This document shows, one piece after another, positions 1 through 30,500 of a DNA stretch of 64,000 nucleotides. Every line of letters begins with the position of its first letter. The first letter of the stretch is position 1. Under the pieces are notes generated by a model. The model searched no databases. It had not been told where the DNA came from and worked only from the letters and a program-made list of their open reading frames with translations. The DNA lies in assembly GCA_944989445.1 (NCBI GenBank), contig CALYLW010000744.1, forward strand, positions 62,001 to 126,000. Direction: 5' to 3'. The stretch comes from Ampullaceana balthica (lineage: Eukaryota; Mollusca; Gastropoda; Lymnaeidae). Made by a program: the position numbers and the translations under genes.

Positions 1-771
1 AAAAATATGAATTTATGACAAATAATTATTGCTTTTTAATTAGAAAACTGTTAAAGACATTTGTTTTTGCAGACGCTTCAAAATTTGACGAAAATGTGAT
101 GTAACCGTTTCGTAGACATTCTTGACACTCTATTTGAAGCATCCATCTCCTTAATTGTTCTTGAGAATAGTGCAGATAGTTGATTTTGGCCGATTGTAGT
201 TTCGCGCTAGATTCGCAACCTCGTTCTCGCTTTTGAATGTTTTTTCGTTTTATTTCAAGCTATTTTTTTCCCTCTCTTATGATTGTCTTCTTGTGTATTT
301 TTTCGAAGATAATTTATCAGTTTATTAAACTTTGCACATAAAAAAATTACAAATACCGTCTTAATACAAAATTTGTAAAATCGGTTGATCACACACAAAA
401 ACAATACGCTAACAGACAGAGTGCTTAACACAAAATAATATATCAGGGCGGATGTGCCTGCTCACTAATGAATTTCCAGGTAAAAGGGAGTTCCCCTTTC
501 TGCGTCTATCGTTATGCGAATCTTCGCTCATTAAGGGAGCAACTTTTTCCATAAAAATGTTGCTCGTTTTGCGAAAATCTTGTTATGAGAGGTGCTCATT
601 ATGAGAGGTTTGTCTTATCTTAACATGAAATGCCTTCGCGACAAGTTTGCGAACCCCCCTTAAAAAAGTCTGGGTACGGCCTTGTGACTTAAAGTTATAT
701 TTATTTAATAAGGGTTGAGTTCCTGATTTTTGTGTGGAAATTATTAATTTTGATTAAAGTTTAAGTATTTA
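1..771. other. No gene recognised
   Basis: AT-rich sequence with no convincing exon on either strand. The missing last exon of the minus-strand GINS2 gene would be expected here or beyond the left edge, but I found no stretch resembling its C-terminus. Confidence 0.4.
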
Positions 772-1026
772 AAACTTGTTTATATCCACTTGTACCAAGG
801 TATTTGTTGTAAATAGGTACAAACTTGTTTATATCCACTTGTACCAAGGCATTTGTTGTAAATAGGTACAAACTTGTTTATATCCACTTGTACCAAGGCA
901 TTTGTTGTAAATAGGTACAAACTTGTTTATATCCACTTGTACCAAGGCATTTGTTGTAAATAGGTACAAACTTGTTTATATCCACTTGTACCAAGGCATT
1001 TGTTGTAAATAGGTACAAACTTGGAC
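772..1026. repeat. 49-bp minisatellite, about 5 copies
   Basis: Near-identical 49-bp units begin at 772, 821, 870, 919 and 968, with a partial sixth. Each contains the inverted pair TTGTACC and GGTACAA. Copies differ mainly at one base (ggtatt in the first, ggcatt later). No relation to a GINS2 exon was seen. Confidence 0.95.
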
Positions 1027-1043
1027 TATAAGGTCATTAGATT

Positions 1044-1200
1044 CAGGGCCTGTCTTAGGTCACTGTGACCTATGCGGCCGCAGTGGGCCCCGCGATTATT
1101 ATCGTTATTAATTCCTTATCCCTACCCAAAACTAGGTTTCGCGCAATCCGTTTCGCATACTAAGGCGCATAAGGCCCCGCAATCGCTAAGACCGGCCCTG
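1044..1200. mobile_element. hAT-type MITE, 157 bp
   Basis: The ends are CAGGGCCTGTCTTAG and, inverted, CAGGGCCGGTCTTAG. They are flanked by a perfect 8-bp target duplication ATTAGATT at 1036-1043 and 1201-1208. Length, CAGGG termini and 8-bp duplication fit a non-autonomous hAT element. A relative lies at 32094-32242 in EIF2AK1. Confidence 0.88.
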
Positions 1201-1348
1201 ATTAGATTACTTTCATTTTTAATTAATTATTTTGCCAAAAACATTTTTAATATTAATCCAATGAGCTCATCGATTCATTTTTTAAAACAATGATAATCTC
1301 TAAACAAATTCTTACAGGTGCTCAAAGTCAAAGATGTATTAAAAGCAA

Positions 1349-2299
1349 ACCTTGGCATGTGATGCCTCACTTTTCACAAAGACGTCTATACTGCTCCTAA
1401 GTTTAGCTATTCTAAGATCATACCTTGGCATGTGATGCCTCACTTTTCACAAAGACGTCTATACTGCTCCTAAGTTTAGCTATTCTAAGATCATACCTTG
1501 GCATGTGATGCCTCACTTTTCACAAAGACGTCTATACTGCTCCTAAGTTTAGCTATTCTAAGATCATACCTTGGCATGTGATGCCTCACTTTTCACAAAG
1601 ACGTCTATACTGCTCCTAATTTTAGCTATTCTAAGATCATACCTTGGCATGTGATGCCTCACTTTTCACAAAGACGTCTATACTGCTCCTAAGTTTAGCT
1701 ATTCTAAGATCATACCTTGGCATGTGATGCCTCACTTTTCACAAAGACGTCTATACTGCTCCTAAGTTTAGCTATTCTAAGATCATACCTTGGCATGTGA
1801 TGCCTCACTTTTCACAAAGACGTCTATACTGCTCCTAAGTTTAGCTATTCTAAGATCATACCTTGGCATGTGATGCCTCACTTTTCACAAAGACGTCTAT
1901 ACTGCTCCTAATTTTAGCTATTCTAAGATCATACCTTGGCATGTGATGCCTCACTTTTCACAAAGACGTCTATACTGCTCCTAAGTTTAGCTATTCTAAG
2001 ATCATACCTTGGCATGTGATGCCTCACTTTCCACAAAGACGTCTATACTGCTCCTAAGTTTAGCTATTCTAAGATCATACCTTGGCATGTGATGCCTCAC
2101 TTTTCACAAAGACGTCTATACTGCTCCTAAGTTTAGCTATTCTAAGATCATACCTTGGCATGTGATGCCTTACTTTTCACAAAGACGTCTATACTGCTCC
2201 TAAGTTTAGCTATTCTAAGATCATACCTTGGCATGTGATGCCTCACTTTTCACAAAGACGTCTATACTGCTCCTAATTTTAGCTATTCTAAGATCATAC
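1349..2299 (-). repeat. 73-bp minisatellite made of GINS2 exon 4 end plus donor
   Basis: Read on the minus strand, each 73-bp unit is the last 69 bases of GINS2 exon 4, ending CATGCCAAG, followed by four intron bases GTAT and then the next unit. There are 14 exon-end/donor junctions, from 2300 down to 1351, spaced exactly 73 bp apart. The terminal junction reads AAG|GTTTGC instead of AAG|GTATGA. The unit is not a multiple of three, so readthrough shifts frame. Confidence 0.93.
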
Positions 2300-20576
<18,277 letters not shown>

Positions 20577-20710
20577 TTTAAAATTTAGTGGTAAAAATTG
20601 TATTTTTAGTAGACTGCTGGTAACTGTTTTATACCTTTGTATAAGGATAAGGAATTATTAAAATTGGATCGGTCGATTACATATGACGATTCCTATAAAT
20701 CTCGATTAGC

Positions 20711-20878
20711 CATAGGCGTCACTAGGGGGGTGTGGACGCAGGGGTGATACCAAAGGGTAAAATTCTGCATGTTCCCATTATATGTTACTGGCAGACTCGG
20801 AGGTCTATGGGGTGAGTTGTGAGGGGGTAACACCATGAGCTACCACACTGGGTGACACCAGCCATAGTGACGCCTCTG
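20711..20878. mobile_element. hAT-type MITE, 168 bp
   Basis: The ends CATAGGCGTCACTA and (inverted) CAGAGGCGTCACTA have an 8-bp flanking duplication with one mismatch: CGATTAGC at 20703-20710 and CGATTAAC at 20879-20886. GCGTCACT also begins segments at about 52908 and at the right edge of the window. Confidence 0.85.
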
Positions 20879-21386
20879 CGATTAACATATCTCACCAACA
20901 CATACATTCATACATTGAGGACGACTAACGCTTATTTTAAATAGTAGATAGTCGATCTTAGATCTTAGACTAATGTTTCTGACAGCTATTACACAGAAGA
21001 TAAGATGAGCACATATTGAATTGATTCATTATCTTTTTGCTATAATAAACAAAATGTAAAGGCTATGTTTCTTCTGTATGGGGCACATCCACCATAGGAA
21101 ATATAAAAAAAAACAACTAGAATACTAGAACACTTTTTAAAAAAATATAGAGCTGCCAAATTCATTCCTGCAATATATTCATAATCGATCAAAATACCAC
21201 CATTAGTTAAATCAATATAACTAGAAACATAAACTTATATAATATATAGTATAGAAGAACAAAGAGCAAAGCAGTAATAATAATTAATTAAGGCACTTAA
21301 TTCTAACTTTGAAATTCAGCACAAAGATAATCTAATACAGCCCTAAGATAGGAATAAGAATTAAAAAAACATTTCTTAATCTTTTT

Positions 21387-21660
21387 GCAAGAACAAACGC
21401 ACACAAATTCTCTTTTCTCCCGTCTGGAATTTGGGCGTGGAATGGGTTGCCTGAAGAAACCAGGAAAGCCAACACTTTATCAACATTTAAATCTCTAATA
21501 AAAATGCAGGACTAATCACAAACAATAGATAAGCGTAGGACGCAATAATCTTCTGTATAGAAGGAGCGTCTGTAAACAGATAAGATAAGATAAGACATAA
21601 ACCACGGATAAGCGTACTACGCAAAAATCTCTATAGAAGGAGTGTCTGAAATACATGTAG
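21387..21660 (+). mobile_element. LINE 3' end (ORF2 tail plus 3' UTR)
   Basis: Codons 21387-21515 read ARTNAHKFSFLPSGIWAWNG, then LPEETRKANTLSTFKSLIKM, then a stop. This is the standard C-terminus of a non-LTR retrotransposon reverse transcriptase. A 3' UTR with CTTCTGTATAGAAGGAGCGT follows and ends in GATAAGATAAGATAAGA. A second diverged copy of the tail follows to about 21660. The element is strongly 5'-truncated. Confidence 0.85.
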
Positions 21661-24388
21661 ATTAGATAATATAAGACAAACAAAAATGATGCCTGAAGTC
21701 ATAATCCAACAATATCGATCCATGTAAAAGCATATTAATAATATATGATATATGCAGAACAAAAAGTCTTTTTTGTACAATGAATTGTTTTTATCCTAAA
21801 TAATTGAAAATTTACATTAATTAATTTTAGGAATATTTTTGTGTAATAAAAAATACTTCTAATGAAAATTGTGTCGCTAAGCTGAAATACGTGTGAAATT
21901 ATTTAGAAGCTCAATCATGCAAAATAATTAGAACTTCAATCACAACGGATTCACAAGTTTAACAGAACGAAAATATTATATTTTTAAAAGCCTAAACTAA
22001 CGTTACACTTTTTATCTGTATCGATACTTTAAATAACTAATTTCAAAAGGACAAAAGAAAGCTTGCATGACTACAGTAAGGACTCGTAGTCTACCTTCAC
22101 ATTCACAGTATCACAGCATCCATACAATACAGAATAATTTATTTATTTATGGCTAAGTTTTCATACAACACTAGTTGGTGGGATTAAATTAAAATTTTGG
22201 ATTTATGTATTATATCTCTCTTTAGATTAATAAGTTTGAGTTTAACTCACAAGTTTGGACCGGTGAATTAATTAATAATATAAATTAAAATTAATTAAAT
22301 ATAATATAATCAAAATCGCTCAATAATTTATATTATTTATAATAATTAATAATACAATTAAAATGGACTTCACTTGTAATGGTCCAAAGTCAAGTCCATG
22401 ATGAAACTGATAATAAAAGTATAGTATTTAGTAGGTACTTGGATAAATCATTTTTCTCTTAGTGAAAAATCTTTGAGGAGTTATATGCCCCTTGTTCAAC
22501 TTTTTGTCCACTTTAAAATGTAAACAATGCGTGTGTCAGAATAATTGCGTTTTTCTGTGTAATTTCTTGATTAAAATGGATGTGGGATATAATATGATAT
22601 ATCATTTTAAAGATAATTGGATGCTGATTATTACTAACTATGTTTTCCATTTTTTTGGGGCTGAATTTTGTTAGTAAAATGTAATTAGATAAGTTACAGT
22701 ATAATAACTATATAAAATAATATAAATATCTCTTTCGTTCACCACCACTCGCGATTTTAATGATAACCACTGTAATCAGCATCCAAATATCTATAAGAAT
22801 TGACAAAGTCCCATCCCCCCCAACCTCCCCCAAAATGTTTTTTTTATTTTTAAAAAAATTCACCGCATGGTTTTTTCCTATTTTTCAAGATGGCAGAAAC
22901 TTCCTTCTATGTGCCTCAGCCAATTATCTTCAAATTTGATCTAATCTAAGTTCTAAACAATATTAATAACACTATTTTTAGTTACTTAAGATATAAAAGA
23001 CTAACTAACAAGCAATATAAATAGATATTTCATTTGCATTTGTAAATCTGACTTTGTTTTCTGAGATATAAAAAAATGTAAGTTTTTGGGGATAATTGAC
23101 TACATCAACTAGTTTTAAATAATAATAAATAAGTATTATTGTCAATTATTGTTCTCCTTTTCAACACGAACAGTTTGATATGCTTGACTTAGTAGTTTGG
23201 ATATTTATTTTTAAGTTGCGCTAAATTTAAAATATGACATATGCAAAATTGACGGCCATTTTGAATATTAATGAGCCAATCTTGCGTACATCAGAATTAA
23301 TTTTAGGACGCTTGTTTGGGAAATGATATGACGAATGCGGAAATATATGGTTTGTTATGGTTATCTTCAGTAATTTATGAAATAACTGCCATTTTAAACA
23401 GCTGTCTCAGTCTCACTGCCCAATTTTCACTTTAGTCACTTTTATATTTTCTTATATGTTTCAATTAGCAGAGGTATCCCAAAATAATTCACTAAAAAAG
23501 TCATAACTTTCTTTAGAAATAACCTAAAACGATAAATTTGGTATCAATAAATTGCATTTTTCAAGCCCTTTCTAATCAACTAGATCTTAAAGCTATAGCT
23601 TCATTTTGAAAATTTGTCCAAGTACCTATATTTAGTAGGCCTTTAACGTGGTTTAGTTTTGGCTTCAAAACAGTTTTGATGCGTTAACATTTAGTCTGCG
23701 GCTATTGACTATTCAGACCTAGGTCTGACTTATAGACTATGACTATAGCCTGTGATCGCTGTTCGGACCTGGGCTGGTCATGTTAGTTCACTGTTAGTGT
23801 TAGATTAAAAGGCTATTCGGACCCAGGACAGGACACTTTAGACTTTAATTTAATTGCTATTTGAACCATGGTGTCGTCAGTGGTAGTACATGTACTAGTA
23901 TTAGTATGGGCATGGGAATTAAAATAATGTTGTTAATTCATTGTTTTTGGCCTGTTTTTCAATATTTTTGCCCTCTATTCAATTTTTTATGAACAGTAAT
24001 AAAAAAAGTGGGTATAATAATAAAAAAGGAATATCCTTTAATATTATCGCTTACTAAGCCTATCAAACCAAGTTTTTTAATTACTAAGAATATCGGGTCC
24101 GAATAGCAATCAGCGGCTTTAGGGACCCGGGTCCAAATAGCCACTTTGTCATTGTCATTGTAACATTTATTATTAAAATTATAAGTATAATTGGTTTATG
24201 TAATGCAATTACCATTTATTTTACATTGCATTTTACTCACACTCAGTAGCTGTAGGGGCAAGAGTCGAGAGAAACGGGCAGATGGGAGAAATGGGCCATG
24301 TAACTAATGTTCAAATGAGCAGTACTAAGTGTCACATGAAGATTTTCCTTCATTGTTTTATTTCTGTTATCTAAAATATAGATAAAGA

Positions 24389-24539
24389 ATGACTCAACCA
24401 TTCAAAGCTCAAAGTGATACTCGCTTAGTAACTGATGCAAAACAGGATGCCTCATCTAATAATTTGGCAAAAATTGCTTCAAAGAAATTCACGGACATCA
24501 AATTGCGTGGAGGTATCAAGCCTATCAGACAGATGGATT
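24389..24539 (+). CDS. EIF2AK1: EIF2AK1 exon 1
   Basis: The ATG at 24389 has an in-frame TAA two codons upstream, supporting this start. Fifty codons follow (MTQPFKAQSDTRLV to PIRQMD) and one base, with donor GTGAGT. The sequence itself is poorly conserved; the call rests on phase and on the next exon. Confidence 0.75.
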
Positions 24540-27500
24540 GTGAGTGTCTTCAAATATTCCATTTTAATGATTTTTTAATTTAAATTCTGCCACAAATATT
24601 CCATTTTAATGATTTTACACGCTTTTATTTAAGTCACACTGTTTGTATGTTGTATCCATCAAATCTTGTAACTTAAATTTAAACCTTTTTTGATGGTCCT
24701 AGAGATCTAAAAATTTTACCACAGGTAGATCTTGGATGACAATACATTGCATCAAAATTTCAGATCGATTGAATGTACCGTAATTAAATTAATGCATTTT
24801 TAGTTTATCTCTATATCCAAATGCGTGCCACCGGAGTTCACCCAGCCAACGATGACCACATTCCCCGTGTCTAACAGCTCAGTAATACGAAACTAAATCT
24901 AAATTGACATGATAATACAAGAGGAGCAACAGGAGTTTTGATTATTCAAATATTCCCTTTATCAATTATGCCCCTTCTTTCACCCACATTTTAAAAATAA
25001 AATACTTTTTAAAAAATCTTTTTTTTAAAAAGGACATACTTTTACATATAGAAAGTGCATTAAAAGGAAGAAAATAAAAATGTATTTTAAAAAAATATTT
25101 TAAAAAACACGCTTTTGCGCTTAAAAGAAGAAAATAAAAATTGTCTAAGATTTCAGGTGAAATCTGTGAACCTATCCACTGCTCATAAAAGCCTGGATAC
25201 CTCATCACAACTCATTTCTCTTTGCAACTATTCTTTTGCATATAGATATTTCTAATTAATATGATAGTAGCATGTATATGATCAAAGTTGTGAAACTTTT
25301 AATGTTTATTAATATTCATACAAATTTGTATTTATGTTTCGCAGCCTTGTGCATGATAGAGAGTTGTGATGAGCGCCCCACGCTTTTATGTGCAGTCGAT
25401 AGGTTTATGGATTTCACCTGAAATCTTAGAAAAATTTTATATTCTTCTTTTAAGCGCAAAAGCGCGTTTTTAAAAATATTTTTTAAAAATATATTTTTAT
25501 TTTAAATTCTACCATCTGCATGTTGCAAATACATATTTTCTGAAGTCATAAATATGTATTAATTATTACTTAGCATCTGACTTACGTAAGCCAGACAATA
25601 GCCAGGCTATCAAGAAGTTGATGGAACTAAAGCAACAAGAGACTAAAGCTTTAGCTCTTGCATCCAGTAGTAGTCTCCCTCCTCATCTACTTATGGCTTC
25701 ATTATTGGAACAGTTGTGTTACATGTATGTCAAGGAGCGTACAAAAGCTAATCAGTTGTTTAAAAGTAAGAGTTGTGTTACACGTATGTCAACAGTTGTG
25801 TTACATGTATGTCAACAGTTGTGTTACATGTATGTCAACAGTTGTGTTACATGTATGTCAACAGTTGTGCTACATGTATGTCAACAGTTGTGTTACATGT
25901 ATGTCAACGGTTGTGTTACATGTATGTCAACGGTTGTGTTACATGTATGTCAATGGTTGTGTTACATGTATGTCAACAGTTGTGCTACTTGTATGTCAAC
26001 GGTTGTGTTACATGTATGTCAACGGTTGTGTTACATGTATGTCAATGGTTGTGTTACACGTATGTCAACAGTTGTGTTACATGTATGTCAACAGTTGTGC
26101 TACATGTATGTCAACAGTTGTGTTACATGTATGTCAACGGTTGTGTTACACGTATGTCAACGGTTGTGTTACACGTATGTCAACGGTTGTGTTACACGTA
26201 TGTCAACGGTTGTGTTACATATATGTCAACAGTTGTGTTACATGTATGTCAACAGTTGTGTTACATGTATATCAAATGTCAAAGAGCGTACAAAAGCTAA
26301 CCAGTTGTTTAAATGTAAGAGTTCAATTTCTGCACAAGTTTTTCATTATACCTCTTGGTCAAATCATATGCCAAAATATAGTATAATTTAGTATTTAAGT
26401 GCAGGTTTTATAATACTAAGCAGTTTTAGCTGGTATTTAAAAATTTTTTTTATACCTTTGTACATTTTAAAAAGTAACTACCCTCCTTGTAATTTAATCT
26501 AAAATTAAAATGTATGTCTGTTATAAATCATTTGTAAAAACTTCTAGAATATTTTTCTTGTTTATAAAACCCAACTACTTTATGAAATTATGTCTGTCAA
26601 AGGGTAGAACCTCATTAAAAAATTAAACAATTTTTTAACATTATATCATTTCAATCATCTTTGATTCTAGTTTTGTGTGAGCGACTAAGTCGACTAAATG
26701 TGATTGCCCCACTGAGTCATCTGGATGAGATGAGTAGTCTTCGCTTCCAACACAGAGCAATGCTAGATAAGATTGTGAGGACAGCAATGAAGTCATTAGA
26801 TAGGGCAAGTACACAACTATAGAGCTACGCTAGATAAGATTGTGAGGACAGCAATGAAGTCATTAGATAGGGCAAGTACACAACTATAGAGCTACGCTAG
26901 ATAAGATTGTGAAGACGGCAATGAAGTCATTAGATAGGGCAAGTACACAACTATAGCGCTACGCTAGATAAGATTGTGAGGACGGCAATGAAGTCATTAG
27001 ATAGGGCAAGTACACAACTATAGAGCTACGCTAGATAAGATTGTGAGGATGGCAATGAAGTCATTAGATAGGGAAAGTACACAACTAGAGAGCTACGATA
27101 GATAAGATTGTGAGGACGGCAATGAAGTCATTAGATAGGGCAAGTACACAACTATAGAGCTAATCTCAAACATTGAAAGTTGATGTTTGTGTTTGTTGCT
27201 TGTGGTCCCTATGTCATTAAAACATTCACAATGTCAAGTTAAAAAAAAATTTGTCTGAATGCCAAACGTTTTTTAATTTCTTGTGCATTGTAGAATGTCA
27301 TCAGGCATTGTAGAATGTCATCAGGTATTGCAGAATGTCATGAGGTATTGTAGAATGTCATCAGGTATTGTAGGATGTCATCAGGTATTGTAGAATGTAA
27401 TCAGTTATTGTAGAATGTCATCAGGTATTGTAGAATGTCATCAGATATTGTAGAATGTCATCAGGTATTGTAAGATGTCATCAGGTATTGTAAGATGTCA

Positions 27501-30500
27501 TCAGGTATTGTAGAATGTCATCAGGTATTGTAGAATGTCATCATGTATTGTAAGATGTCATCAGGTATTGTAGGATGTCATCAGGTATTGTAGGATGTCA
27601 TCAGGTATTGTAGGATGTCATCAGGTCTTGTAGGATGTCATCAGGTCTTGTAGGATGTGATCAGGTCTTGTAGAATGTCATCAGGTATTGTAGAATGTCA
27701 TCAGGTAATGTAGGATGTCATCAGGTATTGTAGGATGTCATCAGGTATTGTAGGATGTCATCAGGTCTTGTAGGATGTGATCAGGTCTTGTAGAATGTCA
27801 TCAGGTATTGTAGAATGTCATCAGGTAATGTAGGATGTCATCAGGTATTGTAGAATGTCATCAGGTATTGTAGGATGTCATCAGGTCTTGTAGGATGTGA
27901 TCAGGTCTTGTAGAATGTCATCAGGTATTGTAGAATGTCATCAGGTAATGTAGGATGTCATCAGGTATTGTAGGATGTCATCAGGTATTGTAGGATGTCA
28001 TCAGGTATTGTAGAATGTCATCAGGTAATGTAGGATGTCATCAGGTATTGTAGGATGTCATCAGGTATTGTAGAATTTCATCAGGTATTGTAGGATGTCA
28101 TCAGGTTTTAACATTTTGAAGAATGAGAATAATGGTACATAAAATAATGGTACATAAAATAATGGTACATAAAATAATGGTACATAAAATAATGGTACAT
28201 AAAATAATGGTACATAAAATAATGGTACATAAAATAATGGTACATAAAATAATGGTACATATTAATGAAATGAAATAACTTAGAAATAATGTTTCATATC
28301 TTTGAAATAAAATAACTTAGTTATAATGGTTCAAATTATTGAAATGAAACAACTTAGAAATAATGGTTTATATTAAGGTTGTTGACGATTAACCAGTTAA
28401 CCGTACCTCAGATCAGGACCAGTCCCATTTAATCAGGACAGGTTAACCACAACTTTAAGGTTAAGATGCAAGGCAGTATACAAGACTAATGCGAATGACG
28501 GTGACATCAAATCGCTTTCTCCATATCCCGATATATAAATAATATACATGTCATCACTATTAGTTTAGTTCGCATACGGCTAAGGAATGTTTTTTTTTAA
28601 AATTTGCTTAGAAGCGGGCTTTGATGCCACCATCAGACGACGCTAGGGCATAACCGAGTAGACAATTTCCACCGAGTACCGAGTCCGAGTATTTGGATGT
28701 ACTATTTGCCGGATCCGGATACGAACCGAATAGTAGCTGCGACTTAGGAGAGTACCATTTCTTTCATCATCATAAGTGCAAAGCCAAAACTGTTCGATGT
28801 TTTCATATAATCTAAATTCTAAAATAGCTAAATAATGTTTTACCTGTTATAACTTAATAATTAATTCATATTTTTAATTTGTAGGAGGAAATTTGACAAC
28901 TTTACACAAACAGTCAAAATAGCCGACTTCCGTTTTGGACTTCCGCATGGAGTTAATCAAAGACATTATATACCCTAGACTGTTGATGTCATATCTAAGT
29001 CTCTAAGCTTAACAACTGGACGGTGCTGCCAGAACTCAATTGGACTATAAGCTTTATTGAAACTAGATCAATATGGCTACGCTATTATATTCAAATCTCG
29101 GATGTGCAAAACAAAATTGTTTAGTACGTGAGCGACGTCTGCAGTCGGACCGAAGTATATTAGTATAATGGCCATCTTTTGAAAGAAAGTTAGACTATGC
29201 GTGACCCAGTAACAACTGGTTACGCCACCTGCGGAATGCTACTGAAATTATCGTGTCTTCTTTGCCAGCTGTTCAGTATTTATTGAATTCCATTTTCTTA
29301 ATTTTTAATTTTTTATATTTTTTAGCTATTTGCGTGTGTAATATTTGCCGAGGCGAATACTTCCGGATATTACCGAAAATCGTAATATTCGGCCGAGGCG
29401 AATGTCCGAGGCAATTTCCGGTTATGCCCTAGACGATGCAAGGCGAAAACATTCTCTCGTTGGTTCTCAAAACATAAAAGACTTGCGGTTAACTAGTCTT
29501 TTTCTGAACGGTTAACCGGTCCTCAAAAACGAACTGTCTTAACAGCCTAAGTTCACATTTTTGAAGTGAAACAACTTAGAAATAATGGTTCATATTATAA
29601 AAATAAAATAACTTAGAATTTGAAGATAAATGAACTCTAAGATTTTTCTATTTTATCATTTCATTTGTATTTTTATTTTAGTGTCATGTAAAAAATAAAA
29701 TACAAGTTAGAAATCTATTTTAATATTTATTTGTATTATTTCCTTCCTATTTTATAGCAATCACTTTTAGCACTGCCACCCATAGACCAAAGTTTGAAGT
29801 GAGTACCTGATATAGCAATCACTTTTAGCACTGCCACCAATAGACCATAGTTTGAAGTGAGTATCTGATATAGAAATCACTTTTAGCACTGCCACCCATA
29901 GACCAAAGTTTGAAGTGAGTATCTGATATAGCAATCACTTTTAGCACTGCCACCCGTAGACCAAAGTTTGAAGTGAGTATCTGATATAGCAATCACTTTT
30001 AGCACTGCCACCCGTAGACCAAAGTTTGAAGTGAGTATCTGATATAGCAATCACTTTTAGCACTGCCACCAGTAGACCAAAGTTTGAAGTGAGTATCTGA
30101 TATATCAATCACTTTTAGCACTGCCACCCGTAGACCAAAGTTTGAAGTGAGTATCTGATATAGCAATCACTTTTAGCACTGCCACCCGTAGACCAAAGTT
30201 TGAAGTGAGTATCTGATATAGCAATCACTTTTAGCACTGCCACCCGTAGACCAAATATAAATAGATGTATTTACTGCAAGTCAAGTTCTAAGATTAATTA
30301 TAACTAGATGACAGATTTTAAAAAATGATTCCATCTTGGGGAACATTGCGTCACATATAGCTACCCCTGATTCCATCTTGGGGAACATTGCGTCACATAT
30401 AGCTACCCCCTGATTCCATCTTGGGGAACATTGCGTCACATATAGCTACCCCCTGATTCCATCTTGGGGAACATTGCGTCACATATAGCTACCCCCTGAT

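Larger units (their letters stand above)
20577..24388. promoter_or_regulatory. Intergenic region between divergent GINS2 and EIF2AK1
   Basis: This 3.8 kb between two head-to-head start codons must hold both promoters. I see no clear TATA or initiator. It contains a hAT MITE (20711-20878), a LINE 3' end (21387-21660) and AT-rich sequence. A diffuse inverted-repeat segment near 23690-24145 has GGCTATTCGGACCCAGG facing GGGTCCGAATAGCAATC. No other gene was recognised. Confidence 0.5.
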
